A program made the translations under genes and the position numbers. From assembly GCA_964016885.1 (NCBI GenBank), contig OZ024743.1, positions 20,524,795 through 20,588,794 of the forward strand: DNA of 64,000 nucleotides. The letters are read 5' to 3'. This stretch comes from Eledone cirrhosa (Eukaryota; Mollusca; Cephalopoda; Octopoda; Eledonidae). Below, piece by piece: positions 12,547-23,759 of this stretch (positions within the stretch are counted from its first letter, which is position 1; each line of letters opens with the position of its first letter). The notes beneath the pieces were generated by a model. The model was not told the origin of the DNA, did no database searches, and worked only from the letters and a program-made list of their open reading frames with translations.

Positions 12547-13680
12547 GGAAGGCTTGATCATATCATCATTTTAGGTCTTAGATCCTAAAGATGGACTGGA
12601 CGAGATTTTTTAAATGTCTTCATACTTTCCTGGTGGACATTTCTCCATTTCCCATGGTCAGCAACTAGGGCTTCAAAAGATGTAAGAGGTATGTTTCCAG
12701 ATTGTCTTTATATCTGTGTAATGAGTAATGGTCTGCTTACATTGTGTGCACCATTATGAAGTTCACTGTATAACAGTACATTGAGTGTGCGGTCCTTAGT
12801 CATCCATAAGATAGATCCAGCCCATCTAAGTTAAAATTGTATCAGAAATGATTCAATCCCACTAATGTTGCACCTCGTGAACAGATCAGCATTGGAAACT
12901 GTCAGAAAGTGCATAACCTCAGATAGAGCAAAGACAATATTAGTGGAAAACATCAAGTTTATAAATATGGGTACATTAAAGTGATCGACTCTGAGCCATA
13001 TAAAAGTGTTCTTGGTACCACTGCACAATAAACTGCAACTTTTATGTACAGAAATATACCTTTGACACCCTATAGATGATGACATAGTTTACCAAAAGTG
13101 TCAGTTACTTTGGAGACAGAATTGATGATCTCATCATCCAGGGATGCAGAGGGGGTTCACATTGCTACCAAGATAAGTGAAAGAGTTCACATACTTCAGA
13201 TCCTTACCATCAACAGTGATGGGAATATGGTGATGCCCATACCCTAACTGTCCTTAACTTATTCTATTTGTCTTGGGTGGGGTGGGCTTTGATTTGATGT
13301 ACCACCTCAATCTTCTTAATGCTGATTGTTAAACCAAATGCCTTACAGGCAAACAGGAAGCAGTTCATCAATACTTGTGCCTCTTTGAGGGATGTTGCAA
13401 CAAGTGCAGCATCATCAGCAAATAGGAAATCATAAACGACACTTGTGTTGATGGTTGAATAACCTGCCTGATATATGGAATTCAAATCTTACACCAGTAT
13501 CTAAGTTGCCAGATGCATACTGGAGTATTACAGAAAAGAACAAAGCAAAGAGAATAGGAGACATGACACAACCCTGCTTCATACCATTTGTAACACCAAA
13601 AGGGTCAGAGCATTCATCATTTGACATAAATGATTCTTTCATACCCTCATGAAAAGACATGATGACATGCAGCATATTGT
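12547..13680 (-). pseudogene. Second LINE lineage: RT palm to C-terminus, decayed
   Basis: Minus-strand frames read through successive parts of a non-LTR RT of a different subfamily from copies 1-3. VTNGMKQGCVMSPILF (13,600-13,550) is the (V/H)xQG-type segment. YDFLFADDAALVA (near 13,440-13,400) holds the catalytic FADD. GLTISIKKIEVVHQ follows, then FTYLGSNV and, further down, a region ending in KSRPVHL. At least three frameshifts or stops break it. The catalytic ADD is retained, but the 5' half is absent. Confidence 0.75.
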
Positions 13681-13683
13681 CAG

Positions 13684-13935
13684 GTCATCATCATCATGTT
13701 TCCACAACGGGTGCAGCCAGTTGTTGGGGTGCTACTTTAGATGCTTTCCTAGTTAGCTGTCGCCACTGGTCTCTATTCTCTGTCGTGTGTAGAGGGTCTC
13801 GGTGTTGTGACCAGTCCAGTCTTTGATGTCGGACCAGCATTTTCTTTGTCTGCCTCTTGTTACCCTTCCTTGACTGTACCAGGCAACCATCTATCTTTTC
13901 ACCATCACCAGGAGTGGTTCCTGTCTGGCAACATA
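13684..13935 (-). mobile_element. LINE C-terminal tail fragment
   Basis: A frame with LDWSQHRDPLHTTENRDQW then RQLTRKA resembles the last residues of an RTE-type ORF, ending beside ATCATCATCATG (13684-13699), a reversed GATGAT tail. It abuts the preceding LINE fragment and is probably a separate insertion. Confidence 0.45.
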
Positions 13936-14260
13936 TTTGATAACTTGCTTCTTCACAAAGCTGGTTGTTTTCTGCTCCATGTATGGGATGTATAACATCC
14001 TACTGAAGCACAAATATTCTGAGCTTTTTGAGAATTATCCAGAGCGCTTTATGATTGACAGTGCCGCTATATATATACTGTATACATATGAGATTTGTCC
14101 CAAAAGAAAGAATACTGACTTTCTTATATACAACATTGTAACAAACAACTTTGATGTATATAGGTGTGTTGGTAATGACCTTGACTGCAAGTACATACTT
14201 GTTTCAGCATGATCAATTGAGTTGGTCGTGAGTTATTGGTGTTTATGTACAGACATGTTG
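13936..14260. other. Unassigned DNA with a 91-codon ORF
   Basis: A plus-strand ORF at 13937-14212 starts MITCFFTKLVVF and has no known motif. It lies between two TE relics and is probably chance. Confidence 0.3.
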
Positions 14261-14269
14261 ATAACCTGT

Positions 14270-15245
14270 TAGGTTTGTGATGTAGGAAAATATCGAACAC
14301 CAGTCACGATCAAATTTTATGTGAAACGACAAATCTGTCACTGAAACATTTAATTTTTTAACACAAGCTTATGGAGATGCCACTCCATTGAGAATTAGGG
14401 TTTTTAAGTGGCACAAAGCTTTCAAGGAGTGTTGAGAAAATGCTAAAGACGAACCTCATTTTGGAAGGCCAACCTCGTCAACAAATGAACAAAATGTGGA
14501 AGTGGTGCAAGTGGTAATAGCGAATGTTCACTGATTCAGTGAAAATGATTGCAGAAGAAACAAGATCAGAATTTTAACAGAGCATTTGCACATGTGAAAA
14601 ATTTGTGCAAAACTAGTGCCCAAACACTTGTCTGTGGAGAAAAAAGCAAGCCGGTTAGAAATTTGGCTAAAATAATAACAGGAGATGAATCATGGGTGCT
14701 TGAGTAAGAGACAAAACAGCAAACTGATGTGTGGCACCTGAAAAATTTTCACATAAGCAGATCAAGGGTGAAAACTATAATTATCACTGTTTTTGACAGC
14801 CATGGTATTGTTCATAAAACATTTTTACCTCCAGGATAGACGGTTAATCGCACCTTCAACAAAGATGTCTTGGAATCACTTCAGAAATGGGTCCAGCAAG
14901 TTCAAAAGGACATTGCTGGAGATTGGGTACTACACCACGATAACACTCTTGTCCATACAGCACTTTCAATTAGAGAATTCCTGGTGAAAAAAGAAATTCC
15001 CATTCTTCCACATCCTCCCTAAAGCTCAGACCTAGCTCCATGTGATTTCTACCTTTTCCCTAAGTTGAAATCGAAGTTGAAGGGTCATCATTTTGGGACT
15101 GAGGAAAACACACAAAAAAGTGTAACCAACTAGCTAAGGATGCTCACAGAAATTGACTTCCAGTATTGCTACAATCAATGGATAAAACATTAGAACCACT
15201 GTAAGTTCCCAACAGTTGTATTCTGAAGGAGTGAACTTGCAATTT
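14270..15245 (+). pseudogene. mariner transposase relic
   Basis: A mariner-family DD34D transposase relic; such enzymes cut and paste the element at TA sites. The N-terminal part reads SVTETFNFLTQAYGDAT and RVFKWHKAF (helix-turn-helix region), then DEPHFGRPTSSTNEQNV. The catalytic part, in one frame from ~14,665, reads GDESWVLE (first Asp), ITVFDSHGIVHKTFLPPG, GDWVLHHDNT (second Asp), SIREFLVKKEIPILPHPP, SSDLAPCDFYLFPKLKSK (third Asp) and KGHHFGTEENTQ. All three catalytic Asp survive, but at least five in-frame stops and a deletion just before GDESW disable it. Terminal inverted repeats were not identified. Confidence 0.9.
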
Positions 15246-15290
15246 CATGCACATCTAATATACATTTAAATAAAACATCAGTACCCTCGT

Positions 15291-15322
<32 letters not shown>

Positions 15323-15349
15323 GTATATGTATGTATGTATGCATCATAT

Positions 15350-15440
15350 ATATGTGGTTTAGTGGTTTGAGAATTGGATTCACATTTGTGAAGTTACGAG
15401 TTCAATTCCTGGACTGAGTGATGCGGCTTGTAGATAATAT
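15350..15440 (+). mobile_element. tRNA-derived SINE head
   Basis: Box A-like TGGTTTAGTGGTTTGAGA (15354-15371) and box B-like ACGAGTTCAATTCC (15395-15408) are spaced as in the SINE at 59915. The region after box B (GACTGAGTGATG) also matches that SINE (GACCGAGTGATG). It diverges afterwards. Not a tRNA gene: the acceptor stem is not formed. Confidence 0.65.
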
Positions 15441-15559
15441 CACCAATGGAATGACTAATGGAAACATTGTTTCTATGGTCCAATTTTACGAGCTCCCCCA
15501 CCCACCCAGTAAGTGAATGAGATTTGGGATCCTGTCAATCATTTCCTAAGATATGTGCT

Positions 15560-15950
15560 GGTGACAGAAAATGAACAGTTCCACCTGCATGAGTAAAACA
15601 TTGCACTCAGTACACTATGTAAAGCATTTGGCATTAAGTAGAGCATCCAAATGTAGAAAACTTGCCAAAGAAGGAGTTGAATTGACTTTTCAATTGTGTC
15701 AATCTCTCTTGTGCCAGTCCTACAATAAAATGCAACTAGTACACCCTGTAAAATAAGGAATAGTGTCTAGCTTTAGTAAGCCTACAAATCAAAGAGTAGA
15801 GAGAACTCATCAACTGTATCAAGGATATGACAGCTTCCCCATTACTTGTGCCACAGGAAATCATATTCAGTATATTCTGTAAGTGCTGGAATGTAAGTGA
15901 TTTTGAGATGTCTAGCTCTGATTAAGTACTGACCTTGTCTGTGGACAATC
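15560..15950. other. Anonymous DNA
   Basis: A 61-codon ORF (15571-15756) shows no motif. Nothing else seen. Confidence 0.4.
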
Positions 15951-15953
15951 CAT

Positions 15954-16182
15954 TTAACACTTTAGCATTTAAATCAGCCATATTCGGCCAGAATTCTCCC
16001 AGTTCTTTCTGTTCAAACCAGCCATAACTGACCACTCATACTGATGTTGAGGTATTGTTCTCAAAATAAATACCATCAAAATCTCATAGATTTGATATTA
16101 TGTGAAATAATTATGTGAGGTAAAGTCTTAAACTGTGAAAATATAATTATAATATAGAGTAATGTAATTGCTAAAGGGTTAA
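15954..16182. mobile_element. TTAA-flanked MITE, copy 1
   Basis: About 229 bp bounded by TTAA at both ends, with terminal inverted repeats of the form CCCTTTAGCATT (left end here mutated to CACTTTAGCATT) and, at the right end, TTGCTAAAGGG. The interior AAAATAAATACCATCAAAA block and the following TTTGATATTATGTGA block are shared with copies at 40295 and 46021. The TTAA target and CCC-starting ends fit piggyBac-type non-autonomous elements; no transposase is present. Confidence 0.8.
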
Positions 16183-16225
16183 TCCATGCCTGTATGGAAA
16201 AGTGGACATGAAATGATGATGCATT
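16183..16225 (+). mobile_element. Short LINE/SINE tail
   Basis: CCATGCCTGTATGGAAAAGT then GATGATG directly after the MITE end matches the shared tail end. Confidence 0.5.
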
Positions 16226-16667
16226 ATATAATACATACACACATATACATACACACATATACATACACACACACACTCTTTCTTTCCCTCTCTCTCTATC
16301 TCTCTCTTGAATAAGGCTGAAATTGTGAAAGTTATTGCAATGCCAGTCAACATGCCTTGTGGAAATTCTTTCTGGCACTCAATGTTCTTTGGTTTCTTGG
16401 AGATCAGCATTGACAATCATTCTTCTGAGATCAATAGATAAAGTCCAATACTGAATATATATTTTTTTGCCTTCCTCACATTCTCTCCTCTATTTATCTC
16501 TTTCTCTCTCTGGAAGAAATCAGCTGTCTTCCGACCTGGAAAACGATGCGTTCTTCCAGGTTTAAAATGCACGATACATACAATATATCATGACACCACA
16601 CTTCAGACACCATCACGTGTTTAGGAATACTATGCATATTATATAATATATATATTATACATGTTAT

Positions 16668-16670
<3 letters not shown>
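16226..16670. other. Anonymous DNA with CA/CT patches
   Basis: CA-rich and CT-rich short repeats at 16230-16310. No gene seen. Confidence 0.5.

Positions 16671-16671
<1 letters not shown>

Positions 16672-16751
<80 letters not shown>
16672..16751. repeat. (AC)n microsatellite
   Basis: About 80 bp of pure AC dinucleotide. Confidence 0.98.
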
Positions 16752-16753
<2 letters not shown>

Positions 16754-17042
16754 ATATGTACATGTATAATTGTTTCTACTTATGTATAATGTATATATTT
16801 CAGGTGCAGGTATAAGTATGTAGTTAAGATGTTACCTTTCATTTCAGATACTTTGGGTTTCAGTTGTACTGCATTTCTATCTCATTGTGAGGCATTTCTT
16901 GGCAAGTATCTGCTGCTATAGCCTTGTATGACTAATGACTTGTTTAGTATGTTAAAAAGCAAAGCATTTCAGATATAGGCAAGTTGGAGGACAAAGATAC
17001 TGCATTCTCTTAGAAATAAAATGTTGATGCATATTCTAAATC
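16752..17042. other. Anonymous DNA
   Basis: No gene or repeat identified. Confidence 0.5.
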
Positions 17043-17290
17043 ATTATCTCTTAATGCTAATTCACTTACTGCCAATTCACCACCAAGGGTGGTGAATTGG
17101 CAGTATCGGTAGAGGGTCAGACGCCATGCTTTCTAGCATAGTTATGTCCCTTTATGATATGAGTTCAAATCCCGCCGGGGTTAACTTTGCCTTTCATCCT
17201 TACGGGGTCGATAAAATAAAGTACCAGTAATGTACTGGGTAATTGCTGGCCTTGTGCCAAAAAGTAGAAACAATTATCTCTTAATGCTAA
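17043..17290 (+). mobile_element. tRNA-derived SINE with perfect target-site duplication
   Basis: SINE body 17061-17272 lies between identical 18-bp direct repeats ATTATCTCTTAATGCTAA (17043-17060 and 17273-17290). Box A-like TGGCAGTATCGGTAGAGG starts at 17098 and box B-like GAGTTCAAATCCCGCC is at 17161-17176. The conserved tail runs through TACGGGGTCGATAAAATAAA and GTAGAAACAATT. Odd: the 5' end holds a perfect inverted repeat, arms 17071-17084 and 17088-17101 with a 3-base loop. Full length and probably young. Confidence 0.9.
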
Positions 17291-17657
17291 GAAGTGCATG
17301 ATAGTGTGATGAATAAGAAAATTACTAACCATGGAAATCAAATCATCAAGGTTAAATGACATGTGTTGAAGGGCTCCAAATTTCTCATGTGTATAATTGT
17401 GATGAAATTGCTTTTCAATATACCAAAATATCCAAGCATTTAAGAATGAAGCCTCTTAAGTTCTGGAACATTTGTAGCATTGTGTTCATGAATGGAGATA
17501 GTATGTGCTTTTCAAAGGTAGTAGTGGTATAAGCATAAGCAAATATCAAATGGCATAATATACTATTTATCAGTGCATAATTTCTATTCCAAAAAATCGT
17601 GTTTCAACATATATATATATTTAATGACTGGTTTTTATTTGTGTTTTATTCCTGCAG

Positions 17658-17747
17658 TGCATAAACATCAGGAATATTTCCAAAACCTGTTTGCTGATGA
17701 GGCAAATATGCTTCTAATTTGGAGCAATGCATCTGCTCACATTGAGA
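17658..17747 (+). other. Candidate coding exon (90 nt)
   Basis: A pyrimidine-rich tract ending CCTGCAG precedes 17658, and GTAATC follows 17747, fitting splice acceptor and donor. The enclosed frame reads HKHQEYFQNLFADEANMLLI followed by WSNASAHIE, with no stop, average composition and phase 1-1 (length divisible by 3). I do not recognise the protein. A (TG)n tract begins about 50 bp downstream. It could be chance. Confidence 0.3.
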
Positions 17748-17798
17748 GTAATCTATATATAAATTTGAGCGATTTTCATCCATCTATCCACCACACAA

Positions 17799-17805
17799 TG
17801 TGTGT

Positions 17806-17887
<82 letters not shown>

Positions 17888-17892
17888 TTGTG
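17799..17892. repeat. (TG)n microsatellite
   Basis: Pure TG from ~17813 to 17882 with TA-interrupted edges. Further TG/TATG-rich DNA continues to about 18140. Confidence 0.97.
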
Positions 17893-18149
17893 TAAATGTA
17901 TGTGTATGTAAAAGGAAGGAGGGGGATGGTGAAAAAACTATAGCAAAACAGTGGCTGGCATTGCATTTGCTATGCTGTGTGTGAGTGTATGTATGTGTTT
18001 GTGTAAATGCTTGTATGTATGTGCTTATGTGAATGTATATTAGTATGAATGTATGTCTGTGAGCGTGTATTTTGTGTGTCTGTGTTTGCACATTTATATT
18101 TATATACTCATACATATAAATGTATGCATATGCACCCATGCACACACAT

Positions 18150-19933
18150 ATACACATACGCATCAGCATGTTGAAAAAATCCTAGTGATGATAAAATACA
18201 GTGTTATGATCATACCTCTCAGTTTTACCTCCTAAAACCAGAAATTGGACCAATGTATGATTGTAACCTGAAAGTGTTTTTGTCAACAAAGGTATTTGGA
18301 GAAAATTGTGAAAGAAGTGAACAATCTTATAAAAGACAAACAAACACAACAAAAATTCCATAATATTATAAGTTACAACCTGAAGTCTACATATTCAATT
18401 TAGAAGCTGCATGTAAGACCTTTAAAACTATCCCTCTGTCCAATTCTTGGATAAATCGTCCATGGGAGACTAAGCACTATAGTCCAGGAATGTACCTTAC
18501 TTAGTTTTGGTATTTTCAGATAATTATCAATGGTATTTTGTACTTGTTTCCAATTTATATTTGAAGTTGTACCTCTAAAGCATCTTTTAAGAATGAATGC
18601 CAAGTTAATTTCTAATAAAGGTTATATGCCATAACTACCTTGCTGCTATATTACTATGTTGTCTGATAAAGATTCATAAAGTAGACATCTGTTAATTTTT
18701 TGAGCTGAGAAAGATTTTAAAGCAAATAAACATGAACTTTCAAAGGTTTTTGTATTATAAGCAGTGTTTGAAATGTATGTTAGAGGGATTTCCAAGGCTG
18801 GTCTGTATATATTACTAGTCTAGAGACTTCAGGCATGCACTACGTTATTTGTTTTATATGAAAGTTAATTGCATTATTGTATCTCTTAGTTATCTATCAC
18901 TACTAAGTTAAGCTTGTAATCTATTATTATGAGTACTAATGGGTGAAGGAGCAGCAAGCACATTAAGCTATGTTCTGTTATATTTGTGGATCCTTTGCAT
19001 TAGAAAATCAGCAACTATGTGTTACATATTTTTTGAGAAGAGCAAATTTTCTATATTTTCAGAGAGAAATTACAGGATCAAGATAACTATGCACATCACA
19101 TTTTGTCTGCCAAATTAATATTATACATAAATTAATATTATACTGCCAAATTAATGTTATACATAAAAGTTACAAAAGAGAATGACTTTTGGCATGCCTC
19201 TCATCTGGTGAGAACCAACAAACCATCTTGAAGATAACTATTCTTTGAAGATAGAATGCTTAAACTTGCCCTTAGCCATAATACTTGACAACATTGTGCA
19301 AAAGTGGTGCTTCACATCAGAGATAAACTCTGAGGATTAAACTGATACATAACTTGCTGATGCAAGTCCACTTAAACTCTTCATATATTATCAGCAGCAT
19401 CTTTTAATGTCCATTTCCCCTGGCAGCAAGAGTTGCACAATTTGAATTAAATGATAAACATTGTGATTGATCTCTCAATGACTTAAAACTGAATCAAAAT
19501 AACATGTTAGCTCCAAGAACAGCATTTAGTTCTCATCAATGTGGAAAACATATTTCTTGTAGTTGAAAAATGTCATTGTTTAGTTTTCTGTTATAAATTG
19601 CTGTTGAAGTGCAATGGGGTGTCAATATGATACTGGGTATTGCCCCAGTACTGTAGTTGTTGATAATAAGGCTGCTAAAGTTGTAGACACTAATACCAAC
19701 CCAGCCATAAAGACTCCATCTCATCCACACAAAGAAACTCACCGGACCCTCTCCCCCTCCATGTCCAAACAGCTAGCCTAAAGGCACCCATTTTTTAACC
19801 GCACAGCAGGTGACAATGCCTCTGCCATTGTAAATTTCATTAGTGCCATCCTTAGTAACAATTGTTGTTGTTACTGGTGCTATCTTCACTATACTTTTCT
19901 ATTACTAATACACACCTCTTGGAGTTTATCTTC
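18150..19933. other. Anonymous DNA
   Basis: AT-rich. A small local repeat near 19107-19165 repeats TGCCAAATTAAT and ATACATAAA. No gene seen. Confidence 0.5.
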
Positions 19934-20121
19934 AGTGGATTGGCAGTATCGGTAGAGGGTCGGACGCCATGCTTTCCAGCATAGTTATGTCCCTTTACAA
20001 TCTGAGTTCAAATCCCGCCGAGGTTGACTTTGCCTTTCATCCTTACGGGGTCGATAAAATGAAGTACCAGTAATGCACTGGGTAATTGCTGGCCTTGTGC
20101 CAAAAGTAGAAACAATTATTA
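19934..20121 (+). mobile_element. tRNA-derived SINE, near full length
   Basis: Same family as 17061: GGATTGGCAGTATCGGTAGA (box A region), GAGTTCAAATCCCGCC (box B), TACGGGGTCGATAAAAT, and the tail GTAGAAACAATTATTAT. No clear target duplication. Confidence 0.9.
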
Positions 20122-20193
20122 TACCTTCTATCCCTCTTGCTTTCTGTCCATTTTATATTTATCCACTACTTAATTTTTTCCATTATTATTATT

Positions 20194-20313
20194 CTGAGTT
20201 CAAATCCCGCCGAGGTTGACTTTGCCTTTCATCCTTACGGGGTCGATAAAATAAAGTACCAGTAATGCACTGGATAATTGCTGGCCTTGTGCCTAAAGTA
20301 GAAACAATTATTA
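20194..20313 (+). mobile_element. SINE fragment, truncated just upstream of box B
   Basis: Begins CTGAGTTCAAATCCCGCC and runs to the tail GTAGAAACAATTATTATT. It lacks box A. Confidence 0.9.
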
Positions 20314-20333
20314 TTAGAGTTACAGCCTTTTAC

Positions 20334-20476
20334 GTTCTGAGTTCAAATCCCACTGAGGTTAGCTTTGCCTTACGGGGTCGATAAAATAAAGCACCAGTAA
20401 TGCACTGGGGTCAATTTAATCGACTTTCCCATCCCCCCTAAATTGCTGGCCTTGTGCCTATAGTAGAAATCATTAT
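20334..20476 (+). mobile_element. SINE fragment, truncated just upstream of box B
   Basis: Begins CTGAGTTCAAATCCCACT, lacks part of the CTTTCATCC block, and includes the longer interior GGGGTCAATTTAATCGACTT before the tail. Third same-orientation copy in ~540 bp. Confidence 0.9.
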
Positions 20477-20524
20477 TTATCTTTTACTCTTTACTCATTT
20501 ATTTCCTTATTTTTTATTTGACAA

Positions 20525-20600
20525 GATGTTGAAGAAGAGTTAGGCCCATCATTTTGATTGTACCCTGAGCTGATCGATATTGAAACAATTGTAATATGCC
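20525..20600 (+). repeat. Dispersed repeat family A, fragment
   Basis: GATGTTGAAGAAGAG then CCCTGAGCTGATCGATATTG then AAACAA matches the start of the copies at 3640 and 21962. Confidence 0.5.
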
Positions 20601-21380
20601 ACTCACTAGCCTCTACTGTGCTCTTGTGTTTGTTTTCTTTTTTCTCTTGCTCTCCCTCTCTCTTACTCTCTCTGTCTCTTATTCTTTCAGTTTTCCTTAT
20701 TTGTCATCTCTACCTTTCCTTTACATTTCAACACCTTATGTAGCTCTAAATAGACATGTAGTACTTGTAAGTCATTTGTGTCCTCTCTTTACATTGCAAT
20801 TGCATTTCTATTTAAAATCATACTCCTTTTAATTTCTTTTCAGTTAAAAAATTTTGTTTATATTAATGATGTTCCCATCAATAATGATTTCTTACATAGG
20901 TTCAGAAATTTACTGTCAGAAAATTATAATCACCAGTATATAGTTGGTATTTATTTTATTAATTCTGGAAGCCTGAGAGGCATCAATAAGGCCAGGGAAA
21001 TGTACCATAACTGCTATATCCTATTCACTATTGTCATTTTTGCTTAACTTCAGTGCTCATTGTTAATCAGTTTAGATTCTCTTATTCCAAAACATAGCTT
21101 AAGCTGGAAATGTCAAGGAACTTTCTATTTCCATTTCCAGTCTGTCAAACTAAGAACTATGTTTGCTTAACTTGTCATTCAGGTTTAGTTTCATTTTTGT
21201 TGTAATTTTGCACCACCACAATATTTGATATTACAATAATGTATACAGTTGGATCTATTCTCCTCTACCTGCTTGGACATTACAACATTCTACTCTACTT
21301 TCAGTCTTACAGTTTTTATAGCATTGGTTTACTACTTTCTTTGGATTTACACTGCACTACTTCACTTCGATAAATAATTA
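20601..21380. other. Anonymous DNA with CT-rich patch
   Basis: CT-rich 20630-20700. An acceptor-like TTTAATTTCTTTTCAG ends at 20844, before an open frame KNFVYINDVPINNDF... to 21047, but no good donor was found, so no exon is called. Confidence 0.4.
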
Positions 21381-21385
21381 TATAT

Positions 21386-21500
21386 ATATATATAATCATC
21401 ATTTAAACGTCTGCTTTCCTTGTATAACTCTTATATATATATATATATATATATCATCATCATCATTATCATTTTACGTCCGCTTTTCCCTGCTTGTATG
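21386..21500 (-). mobile_element. LINE/SINE tail remnants
   Basis: Two starts, ATCATCATTTAAACGTCTGC (from 21395) and ATCATCATCATTATCATTTT (from 21451) followed by ACGTCCGCTTTTCCCTGC, are reversed tail ends of the shared GATGAT type. Confidence 0.55.
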
Positions 21501-21785
21501 TAGGGAGAGTCTCAAGAACCATTTGGTGATGATTCAAACTCATTGCTACCATATTCTTCAGAATATATATTCTTTGATTCTTTTAATGGTTTCAATCTTT
21601 ATATTGTGGTCGTACTGGGACATCTGCTTGCATTAGTTGATCATATTGACACTAGCATCTACAGTGCTTATTTCATTGATCTCTTTGTTTTGTCAAATCT
21701 CTAAATTACAGAAAATATAATAGATGCAGGCACGGATACACAAATAAATATATGATATGCATATATATATATATATATACATATA

Positions 21786-21930
21786 TAGGAAAAGGTTTAA
21801 CCCCATCGAAACGGCTTGAACTCTGCCGTTGGGGTTAAACTTTTTCCTATTACCCACTCTACTACCCTAAGTATTGAGTACTCTGTGGCGTTATGGTCCA
21901 TCTAGTTCCTTACCACACTTCCTTCATTTT
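21786..21930. repeat. Hairpin-family repeat with 19-bp arms
   Basis: Arms TAGGAAAAGGTTTAACCCC (21786-21804) and its complement at 21831-21849 differ at one base and enclose a 26-bp loop containing CGAAACGGC. The flank ACTCTACTACCCTAAGTA matches in reverse the flank of the hairpin at 60377. Confidence 0.8.
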
Positions 21931-21961
21931 ATATATATATATATATATATAATGACATATT

Positions 21962-22212
21962 GTCATTACTACTACAGAGATCCAACGAGCTTTTGATTCT
22001 AGAGTCGGGCCAAATCGATACAGATCGAACCGTGAGCAGATCAGTAGCGAAACTCGCGTTACCAACCAATAAACATAATGAAGGCGTAATCATTCGTCCT
22101 TGTATTATTATATTACGTTCTGTCTAGCTCTATACCTCGATACTGACGTGAGCCTAAACATTGAGTGTTCACCTGGGTGAACCTTCACTAACTTTGTGTT
22201 ACACTCCCTGGA
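21962..22212 (+). repeat. Dispersed repeat family A, copy 2
   Basis: Aligns with 3640-3866: GCAGATCAGTAGCGAAACTC, CAATAAACATAATGA, ATTCGTCCTT, ACATTGAGTGTTCACC, then a terminal TA run at 22213. Confidence 0.6.
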
Positions 22213-22506
22213 TATATATATATATATGCAATTTCCATCTACGAAACTCCAGTGGCAAGTCATAAGTAGAAGACACTTGCTCAAGATGCAGTGCAACAGG
22301 GATGAACCCAAGACTATGTTTGCACAACAAACTCTGTAGCCCCCCAACAGACACACATACATGTGCAAATTTGCTACAGATAGCATCCATGTTTTTTGTT
22401 AGTTGATTAAATTATCCTCAGTACATGACTATTACTTTAATTTATCAAGCCTGGAATGATGAAGAACAAAGTTAAATTGAACAGGATATGAACTTAGAAC
22501 ATTCAG

Positions 22507-22717
22507 AATTAAAGCCAATAATAATTGTTTCTACTTTTGGCACAAGGCCAGCAATTACCCAGTACATTACTGGTACTTTATTTTATCAACCCTGTAAGGA
22601 TGAATGGCAAAGTTAACCTCAGCAGGATTTGAACTCAGACCATAAAGGGTCGTAACTCTTTGCTGCAACCCTCTATCGATACTGCTAATCCACCGCCCAA
22701 TTAAAGCTAATGATAAT
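22507..22717 (-). mobile_element. tRNA-derived SINE with target duplication
   Basis: Antisense copy: TTGTTTCTACTTTTGGCACA (tail), then box B complement AGGATTTGAACTC and box A side ATCGATACTGCTAATCCACC. Flanks 22507-22525 and 22699-22717 are direct repeats with 2 differences in 19 bp (AATTAAAGC...), taken as the target duplication. Confidence 0.88.
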
Positions 22718-22897
22718 GCTAATGATGGGGATAGTGGTGATGATGATGATGTGGTGGCAGCACCAATTTGAAAATTGGGAGGGTTAAAGAAAACTCAGTG
22801 GGTTCAAGTACCTTAACAGAATATTGTAATTCAGGAATTATTAGAATATATTTTTTACTCTGCAGGCTGCCATTCTTTACAAGTATTATAATTAAAA

Positions 22898-22933
<36 letters not shown>

Positions 22934-23569
22934 TATATATAATATAGTTATTCGATGTTATTCAGATGGAGATTTATATAAAACATGTTTTCTCATCTTA
23001 TATACAAATTCACTTATTATTTATAGGCTTCATATGTTTTTGCAACTGTATCATCACTTAATTGGTTTATTAGTTCCCATTACTTTGTAAATCCAGAGTT
23101 TCTTTATAAACTTTATTATGTGAATTTCTAAATCTTGTATGCAGAATATAAAGTGTTTTCTTGACATAGTCAGTGTTGTTGCCAAGTAACATATAAAGTT
23201 TATCTCCGTGATTTCTTATGGACTTATTAAATTTGAGTTTTACTTTGAGTTTTACTTTGAGTTTTACTTTGATTCAGAAAAAACAGAAATGTTGAGCCAG
23301 ATAATAATAATGTTATTCATGGTATAAAAGCATCTCTTCTGCTACCTGATTATTAGTCTCATATCAGGCATGAATTTCTTAACCTGCTGTCTACAGCCAG
23401 TATATACCCAAGGTTGAACTATGTCATAGTTGCCAAGAATTGTAGGGGCACTCTAGTAGCATATGGTGTATATTGGATATGTTAAGTATAATGTAACCCA
23501 TCCCCTCTCCAGATCTGAAAACAATAACTAATTCTTCTAGAGAAGAGAAGGAAAGAAAGTGGTAGAGAG
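22718..23569. other. Anonymous DNA with microsatellites
   Basis: (GAT)n near 22728-22750 and (AC)n 22898-22931. A 12-bp unit TTTGAGTTTTAC is repeated three times at 23232-23267. No gene seen. Confidence 0.6.
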
Positions 23570-23716
23570 GTAGAATCAATCCCCACTACTGGACTAGTAC
23601 TTTTTTATTGACCTTGAAAGAATGAATAGTGGAATATAAACTTAGAGAGTGCAAAGAGCTGGAATGAATACTGCAAAACATACTATCTAATGTCCTAACA
23701 ACTCTGCCATTTCACT
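23570..23716 (-). mobile_element. tRNA-derived SINE, decayed
   Basis: Reading the minus strand: TGAAATGGCAGAGTTGTTAG (head), CACTCTCTAAGTTTATATTC (decayed box B side), ATTCTTTCAAGGTCAATAAA and GTAGTGGGGATTGATTC. This is the cephalopod SINE layout. It lies directly downstream of the last recognisable Helitron helicase sequence. Confidence 0.65.
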
Positions 23717-23759
23717 GCTGCAAAGTAGTGATTCCTTTATTTTACAGCTGTTTCTGTGA

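Noticed and set aside
20846..21047. Exon after the acceptor-like TTTTCAG at 20844
   Set aside because: No credible donor and no family similarity; the AT-rich frame could be open by chance.
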